Below, piece after piece: positions 40,871-49,414 of a stretch of DNA of 50,889 nucleotides. The stretch is from positions 2,534,561-2,585,449 of the forward strand of contig CP070806.1 in assembly GCA_020343675.1 (NCBI GenBank), given 5' to 3'. The notes below the pieces were generated by a model. It did no database searches and was not told where the DNA came from. It saw only the letters and a program-made list of their open reading frames with translations. The DNA comes from Phycisphaerales bacterium (lineage in GTDB: Bacteria > Planctomycetota > Phycisphaerae > Sedimentisphaerales > Anaerobacaceae). A program made the position numbers and the translations under genes. Each line of letters begins with the position of its first letter. Position 1 is the stretch's first letter.

Positions 40871-41878
40871 TTATGCGAGACTTGTACTTTCCGCCAATTG
40901 GCCCAGCGTCAGTATCACCGCCCCGACGATGTCTTCAACGGTTGCACCTCTGGAAAGGTCCGCGATGGGTTTTGCAAACCCTTGCATGAAGGGCCCGATG
41001 GCCTGCGCCCCGGCCATGTGCTGCACGAGCTTGTAGGCGATGTTGCCTGAGTTGAGATCGGGGAAAACCAGGACATTCGCCCTGCCTGCAACGGCGCTGA
41101 GGCCCTTGACCTTCTTGGCTGCTACAGCCGGGATAATGGCCGCGTCGGCCTGGAATTCGCCGTCAATGGCCAGGTCCGGCTCCCGCGTGCGAACGATCTT
41201 TAGAGCTTCTCTGACCTTCTCCACGCTCGGGCCGGAAGCACTGCCCATTGTCGAGAACGACAGCAGAGCCACGCGAGGCTCTTGATCGAGGATATTCCTC
41301 GCACTTGCCGCCGAAGCCAGAGCGATGTCCGCTAATTGCTCGGCGGTCGGGTCGATACTGACGGCGCAATCGGAAAAGACAAACGGCTTGTCCTTCTCTC
41401 CGGACAAATCCGGAACAATCATCAGAAAGCAACTGGAAGGCGTTTTGATCCCCGGGGCGAGCCCCACCGTCAGGACGCCGGCCTGAATCACGGTCGCGGT
41501 AGCCCCGGCTGCCCCGCCCACGGCGGCATCGGCATCGCCGCAAGCGACCATCATCCCCGCATAGAACAGAGGCTTGACCACGACGTGCCTTGCCACGGCG
41601 ACGGAGACGTCTTTTCTCCGGCGACTGTATCTTTCGGCGTAGAAGTCAAGCTTGTCGCTGGCTTTCGGATTGATGACTTCGACATCCCCCAGATCGACGC
41701 GAGCTTCTTCGACAGCGGCTTCAATCTGTTCGGGTTTGCCGAGCACGACCGGGCGGGCAATATCTTCATCTTTCAACCGCCTCGCTGCCCGGATTATCCG
41801 CTCGTCTCTGCCCTCCGGCAAAACCACGGACAAGTTCTTCCCTCTTGCTCTCTCGGCAAAGCGCCTTAGAATGTCCAT
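40871..41878 (-). CDS. pta: Phosphate acetyltransferase
   Basis: Converts acetyl-CoA and phosphate to acetyl phosphate. The 335-residue single-domain form reads [28 protein letters not shown], then [60 protein letters not shown] and [16 protein letters not shown]. The open frame extends to 41977; ATG 41878 follows GGAGG by about 9 nt and matches the family start. It forms a pta-ackA operon. The 215 nt upstream hold no gene. Confidence 0.95.
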   Translation of the reverse strand: MDILRRFAERARGKNLSVVLPEGRDERIIRAARRLKDEDIARPVVLGKPEQIEAAVEEARVDLGDVEVINPKASDKLDFYAERYSRRRKDVSVAVARHVVVKPLFYAGMMVACGDADAAVGGAAGATATVIQAGVLTVGLAPGIKTPSSCFLMIVPDLSGEKDKPFVFSDCAVSIDPTAEQLADIALASAASARNILDQEPRVALLSFSTMGSASGPSVEKVREALKIVRTREPDLAIDGEFQADAAIIPAVAAKKVKGLSAVAGRANVLVFPDLNSGNIAYKLVQHMAGAQAIGPFMQGFAKPIADLSRGATVEDIVGAVILTLGQLAESTSLA

Positions 41879-42093
41879 CCTTGCAACCTCCATGTTGTGA
41901 AGGGGCGAACAGCCGGTTGCTTGTTGTGTTCCTTGTGCTTCAGTAGTGAACTTAACGGTGAGTTGAAACGAATGCAAGAAGAAATTGAATTTGTACGTTT
42001 AGTGGGCGACGAGCATCGCCTCGCGCCCTTTTCGAGCGGAAGAAGGCCACTCCGATGGTGCGCTGAAGGAGAATCCGCTTAGCGCTCGTCAAC

Positions 42094-43011
42094 TCAGGGC
42101 AGGACAAGCCGGGCGGTTACCGGGAAATGGTCGGAAGGGTAGCGCCCGCCAACATTGTCATACAGAATTTCCGCTTCGAGAACCTTCACGCCCGGCTGGA
42201 CGAATACGTAGTCAATCTTGTTGCCCTGACGCCGGCCGTTGAATGCGTGACCGGTCCGAACGTCCTCGACGTCCGGATGCAGAACACCGAAGGTGTCCAC
42301 TAGAGATATAGGGTTCTCAGATGAGATTCCGTCAGCTCCGGCCAGAGTGGTCTGGCCCTTCAAATACGTGATGACCGGGTTCGTCTCCCCCGCGTTGAAA
42401 TCACCCGTCAGCACGAAGGGCTCTTTGATACTTCTGCTCTGTATCCGCTGAGTCACCAAGACAGCGCTTTTCTCTCTGGAAGGTTGGGAAACATGATCTA
42501 AATGGAGATTGAAGGTATAGAACGTCTTGCCCGAACTGTTCTCGACGAGTCTCGCCCACGTGCAGATGCGTACACAGGTAGCGCCCCAGGTGTTCGAGCC
42601 GGGAACTTCGGGCGTGTCGGAGAGCCAGAAGGTCCCTGCCTGCCCCACCCCAAATCGGTCGGCGCGATACAGAATCGCTGAGTACTCGCCGTCGATCTTG
42701 CCATCCTCGCGGGCGACGCCGATTTCGGCGTACATCGGCAGCGCCTCTCGAATCTCGTCGATCTGAAAACGCAACGCCTCCTGGAGGCCAATCACGTCGC
42801 TCTTCTGCTTTCGGATGACGTCAAAGACCATCTCCCGGCGGTTCTTCCAGTGATTTTCGCCGTCATTGGCCGAGCCGTAGCGAATATTGAAGGTCATGAC
42901 CCGCAGCTCCAGACCCTTTGCTCCGGCCGCGTTCTCGCAACAGCAGAAACTTAAAACAAGGACCAAAACAAGTAATGCTTTTGCCACTTTGGAAGCTCTC
43001 ATACCGTACAT
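42094..43011 (-). CDS. Exported endonuclease/exonuclease/phosphatase-family protein
   Basis: 305 residues. A hydrophobic N-terminal signal (VAKALLVLVLVLSFCCC) is followed by the EEP fold: RVMTFNIRYGSANDG, VIGLQEAL, LTGDFNAGETNP and SDHFPVTARL at the end, which carry the metal-binding Asn, Glu, Asp/Asn and His. Exported members of this branch act on phosphodiesters, nucleic acids or sphingomyelin-like lipids; the substrate cannot be told. GGGAGG lies before the ATG at 43011. It is 52 nt downstream of larE on the same strand. Confidence 0.85.
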   Translation of the reverse strand: MYGMRASKVAKALLVLVLVLSFCCCENAAGAKGLELRVMTFNIRYGSANDGENHWKNRREMVFDVIRKQKSDVIGLQEALRFQIDEIREALPMYAEIGVAREDGKIDGEYSAILYRADRFGVGQAGTFWLSDTPEVPGSNTWGATCVRICTWARLVENSSGKTFYTFNLHLDHVSQPSREKSAVLVTQRIQSRSIKEPFVLTGDFNAGETNPVITYLKGQTTLAGADGISSENPISLVDTFGVLHPDVEDVRTGHAFNGRRQGNKIDYVFVQPGVKVLEAEILYDNVGGRYPSDHFPVTARLVLP

Positions 43012-43063
43012 TGTTACCTCCCGAGCTGTCTAATTCTGTTTTGAAACGATTGACCCTACACAA

Positions 43064-43894
43064 TCAAAGATTTGTTCGTTTCTCCTCTTCGGAGAGCGAT
43101 TCGTTCAGCGCGCCGGAGCGAAAACCCTGCAAATCGACGGTTACAAACTTGAAGCCGAGCGACTTGAGTTTCTCGACGATCCGCGAGCGGGCCGGCTCGA
43201 AAGTGACTTTCTCGATATCCTTTGGATTGACTTCTATCCGCGCGATGGTATCGTGATGGCGAACGCGAAACTCGACCAGCCCCAAACTTCGCAGAAAATC
43301 CTCAGCCTGCTCAACCTGTTTGAGCCGCTGCTCGGTCACTTCCAGCCCATAGCTGACCCTCGAAGCAAGGCAGGGCGAGGCGGGCACGTCGGCCGTGGGC
43401 AGATTCACGTCCCTGCTCAACTGGCGGATGTCGGCTTTGGTCAATTCCGCGTCCATCAAGGGGCAGTGAACGCCGAAGACCTTGGCCGCACGATTGCCCG
43501 GCCGAAAATCGTCTTTGTCGTCGAAATTGCTGCCGCACACGACGCCGCTATAGCCCTTCTCTTTGGCGATATTGACGAGGATTCCGTACAGGTGCGATTT
43601 GCAGTGAAAGCATCGGTCGGCCTTGTTGGCCGCGTAGTTGCTGTCCTCGACCTCATCGACCTGCGTTTCCAGAACCTCCGCTCCGATGATCTTGGCGTTG
43701 CTTATGGCCTGCTCGTACTGCGACCGCGCCAGAGACGCGCTGACGCCGATATAGGCCAGGGCATTCTCCGGCCCAAGCGTATCGACCGCCGCCTTAAGAA
43801 GGTATGTACTATCCACCCCGCCCGAGTACGCAACGACAACCTTGCCTAAGTCTCTGAGTATATCCTGTAGTTTTTCGTACTTTGTTTCCAGCAT
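43064..43894 (-). CDS. larE: LarE-type sulfur insertase, three-cysteine form
   Basis: LarE donates sulfur in making the nickel-pincer cofactor of lactate racemase-type enzymes. The PP-loop VVVAYSGGVDSTYLLKA is near the N-terminus, and FRVRHHDTIARIEV and GFRSGALNESL match the family end. It has ADRCFHCKSHLYG and ASPCLASRVSYG, the CxxC plus C set of homologues that carry a [4Fe-4S] cluster, rather than the single sacrificial Cys of the Lactobacillus protein. The frame opens with GTG at 43930; I prefer ATG 43894, the family-like start (MLETKYEKLQDIL), but no start has a well-placed Shine-Dalgarno. No larB or larC is nearby. Confidence 0.85.
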   Translation of the reverse strand: MLETKYEKLQDILRDLGKVVVAYSGGVDSTYLLKAAVDTLGPENALAYIGVSASLARSQYEQAISNAKIIGAEVLETQVDEVEDSNYAANKADRCFHCKSHLYGILVNIAKEKGYSGVVCGSNFDDKDDFRPGNRAAKVFGVHCPLMDAELTKADIRQLSRDVNLPTADVPASPCLASRVSYGLEVTEQRLKQVEQAEDFLRSLGLVEFRVRHHDTIARIEVNPKDIEKVTFEPARSRIVEKLKSLGFKFVTVDLQGFRSGALNESLSEEEKRTNL

Positions 43895-43938
43895 TTTATT
43901 GAGCCGCATCTCCAGAGATGAAGCTGACACCGACGGCC

Positions 43939-45609
43939 CTATTTTCTATTGAGAAGCTCCGCGTTGTCAACCCACATCATGAAAAAAGGCTGCTCGCGAC
44001 CGCGCTTCTTCATAGAGACCAGAAAAGGCCGATTGAATTTGAAGTATCTGGGAATAGCGGATACGGCGATGGTTGCTTCACTTTCCAGGGCCGCACCGTA
44101 CCGGTCAAGCTTGAATTCAATAGACTGTCTTGCCTCGACGATTGGATTTGGAGGGTCTGCGTTTGCGACGAGCTTCCCAATAAGCTCCTGGAAGCGATGA
44201 TCTATCTCCCAGAACATCTCCGGCACTATGAGAACATCGACTCCCTTGAGAGTGCTCATCTCCTTATGAAGCTCTTGGCGTTTGGCATCTGCTATCTGAC
44301 GGTTTACTTGGTCAAGTGTTTGAACAAGCGTGTCCTTCGGCTCGACAACCGCAACAACCACTTGATATGGCTTGCTATGTTTGCACAAATCGATGGCAAA
44401 TTCCTTCATTTGCCGGTCTTCGTTCGGCTCGTCATAGTCCTCATGGACGTAGAGGATCTCTACCTGCTCGCGCATTTTCTTGCATCTCGAGTGATATCCC
44501 CAGACGCCGAATGCACCAACGTCGGTCTCGACGCCCTCGGAATCGGTAAAGACAAATCTCTCTCTAACCTGCCGATAAGGGTATTTGAACGGCACATTGG
44601 CCGTCAGGTAGGAATAGGCCAGGATGGCGCGGGGGATGGCAGCAATATGGCTGAAGTCGGGTACGGAATGCGAGGGGAACCTTGCAGCCATGTCCTTCTG
44701 GACCTTGCTGATGATCCCCTCCTCTACCCGCCCGGCGGCGGCATAGAAGGAACTCGCTTCCACATCTGCGTCCGATTGTTCCGAGTTATTCAGGCGAGCC
44801 GCAAGCTCCTCGGCCCCAACAACCTCAACGGCAGCGCCAATGACATCATCCTTCATCCGGTTCCACGCCAACTGAAATGAAGAGCACCAGATGACATTCT
44901 TGTTCTCTGGACAAGAACTGTCGAGCGTCGGGATGATGATCGTGTCTTTAAGCGATTTGGAGCTATCGGAGAATGTCTGAGGCGCACCCGATCCCTTGAT
45001 GCGATCCATAAAATAGCAGCCGAAGCTCGTTGACAGCAAGACAACAACCACTGCGCCCAGACTGACCACAACCGCCGACAGAGCACCCATGCGAGGCAAC
45101 ACCTGTGTGGAAGCCCTGGCGAACAATCCGTATGCAATGAGCCCCATCGCTAACGCCAACAGCGAAATAACGGCAAGCCAAATGCCTACTATGCCCGGCA
45201 AATTTGCCTTCATCCCCGAGACAGTGACCAATGCGAGAATCATCAGAGAAACGGCGGCAAAGATGAGGGAGCCTACAAGGAATCGTCGGGCGATATTAGC
45301 TATGAGACCTTCATTGTCTGAACCATTGCGAGAACTCGTGATAGACTTCCAATCGGAGGCCACAGCTATGACAGCACTTACACCAAGCAAGGGGACGACA
45401 ATACCAAGAATGAACAGTGATGCCCAGACACTTACGGCAAAGGCATCTCCAAGACCGCGGAAGTGCGCCTGTACGAAACGATCCAATACTAAGGAGAGTA
45501 CGAACAAGCCGACGCCCGAAAGCAGGCATAGGGTAGCCGCAACACACAACTTGGGAGCATAGATTTTTTGCGGAGGATTCGATTCAGTTTGTAGTAAGCA
45601 AACTCGCAT
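43939..45609 (-). CDS. Five-TM protein with a serpin-like exterior domain
   Basis: 556 residues. Five hydrophobic helices occupy about 20-45, 57-87, 110-133, 137-164 and 176-201. From about 230 the rest is a globular domain whose order of motifs resembles serpins: VIWCSSFQLAWNRM, then ILAYSYLTANVPFKYPY (like the serpin ANALYFKG-W-PF segment), VVAVVEPKD, DVLIVPEMFWEIDHRF, IEFKLDRYGAALESEAT (hinge-like) and FNRPFLVSM...QPFFMMWVDN at the end, close in form to the F-N-KPF and LFMGKVVN signature. The segment where the reactive loop would be is several residues shorter than in inhibitory serpins. ATG 45609 lies just outside tRNA-Thr; the ORF's further extension runs into the tRNA and is rejected. 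Serpin kinship is my reading and needs a profile search. Confidence 0.7.
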   Translation of the reverse strand: MRVCLLQTESNPPQKIYAPKLCVAATLCLLSGVGLFVLSLVLDRFVQAHFRGLGDAFAVSVWASLFILGIVVPLLGVSAVIAVASDWKSITSSRNGSDNEGLIANIARRFLVGSLIFAAVSLMILALVTVSGMKANLPGIVGIWLAVISLLALAMGLIAYGLFARASTQVLPRMGALSAVVVSLGAVVVVLLSTSFGCYFMDRIKGSGAPQTFSDSSKSLKDTIIIPTLDSSCPENKNVIWCSSFQLAWNRMKDDVIGAAVEVVGAEELAARLNNSEQSDADVEASSFYAAAGRVEEGIISKVQKDMAARFPSHSVPDFSHIAAIPRAILAYSYLTANVPFKYPYRQVRERFVFTDSEGVETDVGAFGVWGYHSRCKKMREQVEILYVHEDYDEPNEDRQMKEFAIDLCKHSKPYQVVVAVVEPKDTLVQTLDQVNRQIADAKRQELHKEMSTLKGVDVLIVPEMFWEIDHRFQELIGKLVANADPPNPIVEARQSIEFKLDRYGAALESEATIAVSAIPRYFKFNRPFLVSMKKRGREQPFFMMWVDNAELLNRK

Positions 45610-45624
45610 ATAGGTAGACCAAAC

Positions 45625-45696
45625 AGCCGATGGTGAGAGTCGAACCCACAACCTCAGCTTTACGAAAGCTGTGCTCTACCATTGAGCTACATCGGC
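45625..45696 (-). tRNA. tRNA-Thr (CGT)
   Basis: Minus-strand cloverleaf: acceptor GCCGATG/CATCGGC, D arm GCTC...GAGC, anticodon stem CAGCT/AGCTG with loop TTCGTAA (anticodon CGT), T arm GTGGG TTCGACT CTCAC-type, discriminator T, no encoded CCA. It is a second threonine isoacceptor, reading ACG. Confidence 0.96.
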
Positions 45697-45718
45697 CTAA
45701 AGGCATTTTTCAACGGGA

Positions 45719-45747
45719 TTTACAGGGTTATCCTGTTATCCTGTCAA
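45719..45747 (-). promoter_or_regulatory. Promoter of tRNA-Thr (CGT)
   Basis: Minus strand TTGACA (45747-45742), exactly 17 nt, TGTAAA (45724-45719); the tRNA starts 22 nt downstream. The spacer holds a tandem GGATAACA/GGATAACC. The -35 is perfect, the -10 a 4/6 match. Confidence 0.5.
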
Positions 45748-45801
45748 AAAATACGCCGGATATAATACCACTGATCACCCAGTTTGTAAAGTCAGCCGCA
45801 C

Positions 45802-46881
45802 TCACCGCTTGACCCGGGCATTGCCCTGCCAGATGCTCCAGACCTGCTCCTCGTCGGCAGGCTGAGCGTAGTCGGTCAGCAGTGTCGTGGCCAATGCTCC
45901 GGTGGCCCATCCGAACTGGACCCACTTGGCCGGCTCCCAGCCCCTGAGAATGGCATAGAGTAGCCCACCGACAAAGCCGTCGCCCCCGCCGATGCGGTCG
46001 AGTACCGTAATCTGACGCGGCTCAATCACATGCCAGTTTTTGCCCTCGGCCATGATCGCACCCCACAGGTGGCAGTTGGCGCTGACGACCTCGCGCAGTG
46101 TGGTGGCAAATACCGAGGCGTTGGGGAACGCCTTCTTGGCGTTGTTGATCATGACCTTGAAGCTCTCGATCTTGTCCGAAAGGCCCTCGCCGCCCGCCTC
46201 GGGACCCTCGATCCCAAGACAAAGCTGGAAGTCCTCTTCGTTACCGACAAGAATGTCCGCAATGCCGGCGATCTGCGTAAAGATCTCGTGCAGCTCGGCC
46301 TCGCGGCCCTTCCAGAACGAGGCGCGATGGTTCAGGTCGAATGAAATGCGGGTCCCGTGCTTCTTGGCGGCCCTGGCCAGTTCAAGGCAGAAGACGCCTG
46401 TCTCAGGCGAAAGGGCCGTGATAAGACCTGAGACGTGAACGATTTGCACGCCCTCGGCGCCTAAGATCTGATCCAGGTCGAAGTCCTTGACGTTCAGAGT
46501 TCGGCCCACCTCGCCGGCACGGTCGTTATGGACCCGCGGCCCGCGCGAGCCGCAGCCGCTGTCGGCGATATTGAACTGGTGGCGATAGCCCCACGGCCCA
46601 CCCTGGTCCACTTCGGTGGCCTCGACGTCGATGTGACGGCCGGCAAGGTCGTCCTTGATGAACCGCGCGATCGGGCTGTCCTTGACAAAGGTCGTCAGCA
46701 CCTTGCAGGGCAGACCCAGATAGCTGGATACACTGGCCACGTTGGTCTCGGCGCTGGTAGCCTGCATAACGAACGTCTTGCTGCAATAGACGGGCTGGCC
46801 GTTGACCGGCGTAATGCGGCACCCCATGCTCGTGGGCACGAGAAGGCAGTATCTATAGTCCTGGCGAAATTCGATAGTCAT
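45802..46881 (-). CDS. PfkB-family sugar kinase, 2-keto-3-deoxygluconate kinase-like
   Basis: 359 residues. The ribokinase-fold signature DRIGGGDGFVGGLLYAILRG near the C-terminus carries the catalytic Asp and anion hole. SFDLNHRASFWKGRE and ILVGNEEDFQLCLG are the second-domain motifs typical of KdgK-like members. KdgK phosphorylates the product of uronate breakdown for Entner-Doudoroff aldolase cleavage. ATG 46881 follows AAGGA by 9 nt; TTG 46887 is the alternative. It stands alone, between tRNA-Thr and a hydrolase. The exact sugar is inferred. Confidence 0.82.
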   Translation of the reverse strand: MTIEFRQDYRYCLLVPTSMGCRITPVNGQPVYCSKTFVMQATSAETNVASVSSYLGLPCKVLTTFVKDSPIARFIKDDLAGRHIDVEATEVDQGGPWGYRHQFNIADSGCGSRGPRVHNDRAGEVGRTLNVKDFDLDQILGAEGVQIVHVSGLITALSPETGVFCLELARAAKKHGTRISFDLNHRASFWKGREAELHEIFTQIAGIADILVGNEEDFQLCLGIEGPEAGGEGLSDKIESFKVMINNAKKAFPNASVFATTLREVVSANCHLWGAIMAEGKNWHVIEPRQITVLDRIGGGDGFVGGLLYAILRGWEPAKWVQFGWATGALATTLLTDYAQPADEEQVWSIWQGNARVKR

Positions 46882-47093
46882 AGTCAATATCCTTGTCTTC
46901 TAATAGCACTGCTAACGTCTTCAATATCCAAGGATGGAATCATCGCAGTTAAAGCGGCCGCTGTCAACAGTGTCACGAACAGAACAGGAAATTAGCTCCG
47001 CAGTAATTCAGGGCGCCGCTGACCTGCGTCATGACCTGTCATTGCGGGGCACAACTCATTGAAAGATCTGCCGTACCCCCCTTAATTCCTTGC

Positions 47094-48404
47094 CTACTTT
47101 CGCCGGTTCGCGCGGTTTTCCAGCGGCTTGGTCTTCTGGCCGGTGCGTTGTTGTTGGACGGCCAGCCGGGCCGCATCCACCCAGGTCTCGAAGGTCAACT
47201 CTTGCTTGTGGAAACGCCATTGCTCTGGCGTGAACACGCTAAGTTGGTCCCGTTGAAAGCCGGGAATGTCGTTCCCCAGCGCGGGAGTCCCGCCCTCACG
47301 ATCCTCCGCCGCGTAGAGTTTGTCCATCTGTACATCGTACTTTTGGGCCCACTGTGCGATGTGCGTTGTCGGCATGGCGGCCAGAGATTCGGCTGTCCAG
47401 TTCGGCATATCCAGGTGCTTCTCCAGCCACAGGGCCACCGGCCGCGTGATGAAGTAGGGTCGGTGGCTTGCCTTTGCAACGAAACCGGTATCGAAGACAC
47501 CGTCGCCCCCGCCGCGCAGCTTTATCGTTCGCTGACGCAAGTCGGCAAAAAAGGGTTCGCCGTGTCTGTCAATCGCCACGACCGAATCGGCCAGGCCGTT
47601 GTAGATAAGTGTCGGACCGCGAGAGGCGTGCAGGGCATAGATCACGGCGCCGCGGTCTCCGAGAAAACGCAGCGAACGATAGGGCAGCCCCTGGCACATC
47701 GGCTTGGCGTTGTCCCAATAGCCATCGACGCCGTCGAGGTTCCCGCCCCCGACCAGCACGCAGGCCTTCAACCGCGGCTCCACAGCGCCGCTCAGTGCCA
47801 GCACGAATGAGCCCAGCGAATAGCCCGTCGCGCCAATCCGCCGGGGATCGACTTCGGGGCGCGAGGCGAGATAGGAAACAGCCTGCATAACATCCGTTAT
47901 CATCAGTCCCGCCAGGCGGCGAGCCAGCACATCGTCTCCCTTGAGTCGATCATGTGTTCGGGTGCCGGATTTGCGTTGTGCGTTTCTCTCGCCTTCCCCT
48001 GCCTGGTCGTAGGTCAGCACGGCGGCGCCGGCGCGTGCATAAAGAATGCCGCTGTAGTAGGAATACCAGCTATACTTGTCGCCCCCGTGCCCGTTTACGA
48101 TAATAAGAGCGGGGATACGGTCGGCGGCGGTCTTCTGTTTTGGCTTGGGCAAATACAGGATGGCCGGGACTCGCGTGCCAAGCTGCGTCGCGTACGTCAC
48201 CGCTTCGGCCGCCACGCCGGGCGCCGGTTCGAAGCGACGCTGCGTGACACCATTCAACGACGGCAGCGGATCCGGCACAAAAAAGTTCTGGCGAATTTCC
48301 ACTCGCAGTGATTCCTGCCTTTCAGCGGTCAGTGACCCGGCGTGAGACAGGCCATGAGGCAATAATATCCCAGCCAACATCAGAACCAGCAAGCGATCCA
48401 TCAT
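47094..48404 (-). CDS. Exported alpha/beta hydrolase, acetyl-esterase-like
   Basis: 436 residues with a signal peptide (MMDRLLVLMLAGILLPHGLSHA). The hydrolase core shows strand-loop NGHGGDKYSW (oxyanion region), TYDQAGEGERN and the nucleophile motif GYSLGSFVLALSG (Ser about 196); DSVVAIDRHGEPFF and KASHRPYF would hold the acid and His. This resembles acetyl xylan esterase/dienelactone-hydrolase-like exported enzymes. AAGG precedes the ATG pair at 48404. Substrate unknown; carbohydrate ester is likely from the context. Confidence 0.8.
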   Translation of the reverse strand: MMDRLLVLMLAGILLPHGLSHAGSLTAERQESLRVEIRQNFFVPDPLPSLNGVTQRRFEPAPGVAAEAVTYATQLGTRVPAILYLPKPKQKTAADRIPALIIVNGHGGDKYSWYSYYSGILYARAGAAVLTYDQAGEGERNAQRKSGTRTHDRLKGDDVLARRLAGLMITDVMQAVSYLASRPEVDPRRIGATGYSLGSFVLALSGAVEPRLKACVLVGGGNLDGVDGYWDNAKPMCQGLPYRSLRFLGDRGAVIYALHASRGPTLIYNGLADSVVAIDRHGEPFFADLRQRTIKLRGGGDGVFDTGFVAKASHRPYFITRPVALWLEKHLDMPNWTAESLAAMPTTHIAQWAQKYDVQMDKLYAAEDREGGTPALGNDIPGFQRDQLSVFTPEQWRFHKQELTFETWVDAARLAVQQQRTGQKTKPLENRANRRK

Positions 48405-48584
48405 ACAGGCCTTTCTATCTATCCCTGCTCGATGTTATTCAGGGCAGCTACTGTTCTACAATATCCGGTTGCCGACTTTCGTACCTCGCATGGGCTTCTC
48501 CCAACTGATGCGTCAGAGCCGGCTCGTTCGGCATCCATACGCTATAGACTACAAAACGTGAATCTGCTTGTCACGAAGAATAAT

Positions 48585-48602
48585 GGTGGGGCAAGCCCCA
48601 CC
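48585..48602. repeat. Hairpin between the hydrolase and the cupin-fragment
   Basis: Perfect 8-bp stem GGTGGGGC / GCCCCACC with an AA centre. On the minus strand ATTATTCTT follows, a poor T run, so it is at best a weak terminator for the nucleotidyltransferase cassette. The gene-free stretch 48405-48808 also holds the cupin fragment and otherwise nothing I can name. Confidence 0.6.
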
Positions 48603-48665
48603 CCACGTTCTCTGACGTAAGAAGTCTTGCCTTTTCACTTTTTGCCTGGCTGTGGCATTTTTTGG

Positions 48666-48757
48666 TCGAATCATTCGTCCTCGGGGTCAAAGGGGGGACC
48701 GAGACATTGACGATTCGCATCTTTCCGATGGCGCGGTGGCGGCAGTCGGGTATTTGC
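48666..48757 (-). pseudogene. Degenerate second copy of the cupin gene 3' end
   Basis: Bases 48666-48750 match 49419-49504 (the last 28 or so codons of the intact cupin gene) at roughly 90% identity by eye, in the same orientation; resemblance fades by about 48757. It encodes CRHRAIGKMRIVNVSVPP, then a one-base deletion shifts the frame, and the TGG near the end is TGA. Apart from one V-to-I change, the differences before the frameshift are synonymous. No upstream part of the gene is present. Confidence 0.85.
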
Positions 48758-48808
48758 AATAGCGGGGGAAATCCACGAACGCCATACGTAATTCGGGCGT
48801 CAGGGCGG

Positions 48809-49252
48809 CTACTCGCCCAGGGCTTCAATGTCGGCGGCGTCTCTTTTTCTGCCGGTCGCCCTTTTATTGGAGATGAAATCCTCACGACTAATAAAACACA
48901 CCGGCGTCTGGCCATATTGGCCGGGCACTTTGCCCCTGTCGGCCTTTTCCCACGAGATTCCGCTGATGCTTGTCACAATATCGATACGGATGGGAGGAAC
49001 GCCAAGCTGTATGACTTTGCCCGGCGTGGAAAAATCACCCTCAGACAGATCCAGCGACCCAAAGCCAAACTCGTTCAGAGCGGCAAGAATTCGCTCGGCG
49101 TTCTTGCGGACTGCCCTGACGAACAGGTCGATATCGCCGGTAAAACGCGGGGCGCCGTGAAAGGCTAAGGCGTAGCCGCCGACGATGAGGTATTCAACCT
49201 TGTGCTTGTTGAACAACTCGAGCAACTCTTTGAAGTCGTTGCGAATCTCCAT
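48809..49252 (-). CDS. Nucleotidyltransferase of the MNT/AbiEii-like superfamily
   Basis: 147 residues. IVGGYALAFHGAPRFTGDIDLFV has the GG...D-D active-site pattern of minimal nucleotidyltransferases; a third Asp in IRIDIVTSI may complete the metal site. FISREDFISNKRATGRKRDAADIEAL is the helical end seen in the AbiEii-like group. These proteins are often one half of toxin-antitoxin pairs. The frame opens at 49285, but MEIRNDFKELLELF at 49252 is the usual start. It overlaps the 62-residue gene upstream by 59 nt, so the two are coupled. Confidence 0.8.
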   Translation of the reverse strand: MEIRNDFKELLELFNKHKVEYLIVGGYALAFHGAPRFTGDIDLFVRAVRKNAERILAALNEFGFGSLDLSEGDFSTPGKVIQLGVPPIRIDIVTSISGISWEKADRGKVPGQYGQTPVCFISREDFISNKRATGRKRDAADIEALGE

Positions 49253-49382
49253 AATACTCGCGTCTGAGGGTATCGACCGCCGCAAGGCGCTCCTCAGGCG
49301 GGCGGCTCAGCCAATACTGAAGGTTCTGCCGTATCTCCGAGAGATCATCTAAATTGTGTTTCTGTACGGTCTTGCGAATCAT
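49194..49382 (-). CDS. Small partner of the nucleotidyltransferase
   Basis: 62 residues: a basic N-terminus (MIRKTVQKHN), then a helical acidic/aromatic segment (LQYWLSRPPEERLAAVDTLRREYYG) and QRLQRVARVVQQ. This W-x-PPEERL-AV--LR pattern recurs in small proteins encoded before such nucleotidyltransferases, which suggests a conserved pair; the role (antitoxin or substrate) is unproven. The ATG lies 6 nt after a TATAAT with no ribosome-binding site, so the transcript is probably leaderless. Confidence 0.65.
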   Translation of the reverse strand: MIRKTVQKHNLDDLSEIRQNLQYWLSRPPEERLAAVDTLRREYYGDSQRLQRVARVVQQAQG

Positions 49383-49388
49383 GTCTCT

Positions 49389-49397
49389 ATTATACCA
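49389..49397 (-). promoter_or_regulatory. Extended -10 promoter, leaderless start
   Basis: Minus strand TGGTATAAT (49397-49389) is a full extended -10. No good -35 is seen. With normal spacing transcription begins at or next to the A of the ATG at 49382. It lies between the cupin stop and the small gene. Confidence 0.55.
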
Positions 49398-49414
49398 CAA
49401 ATGTACGGATTGCG

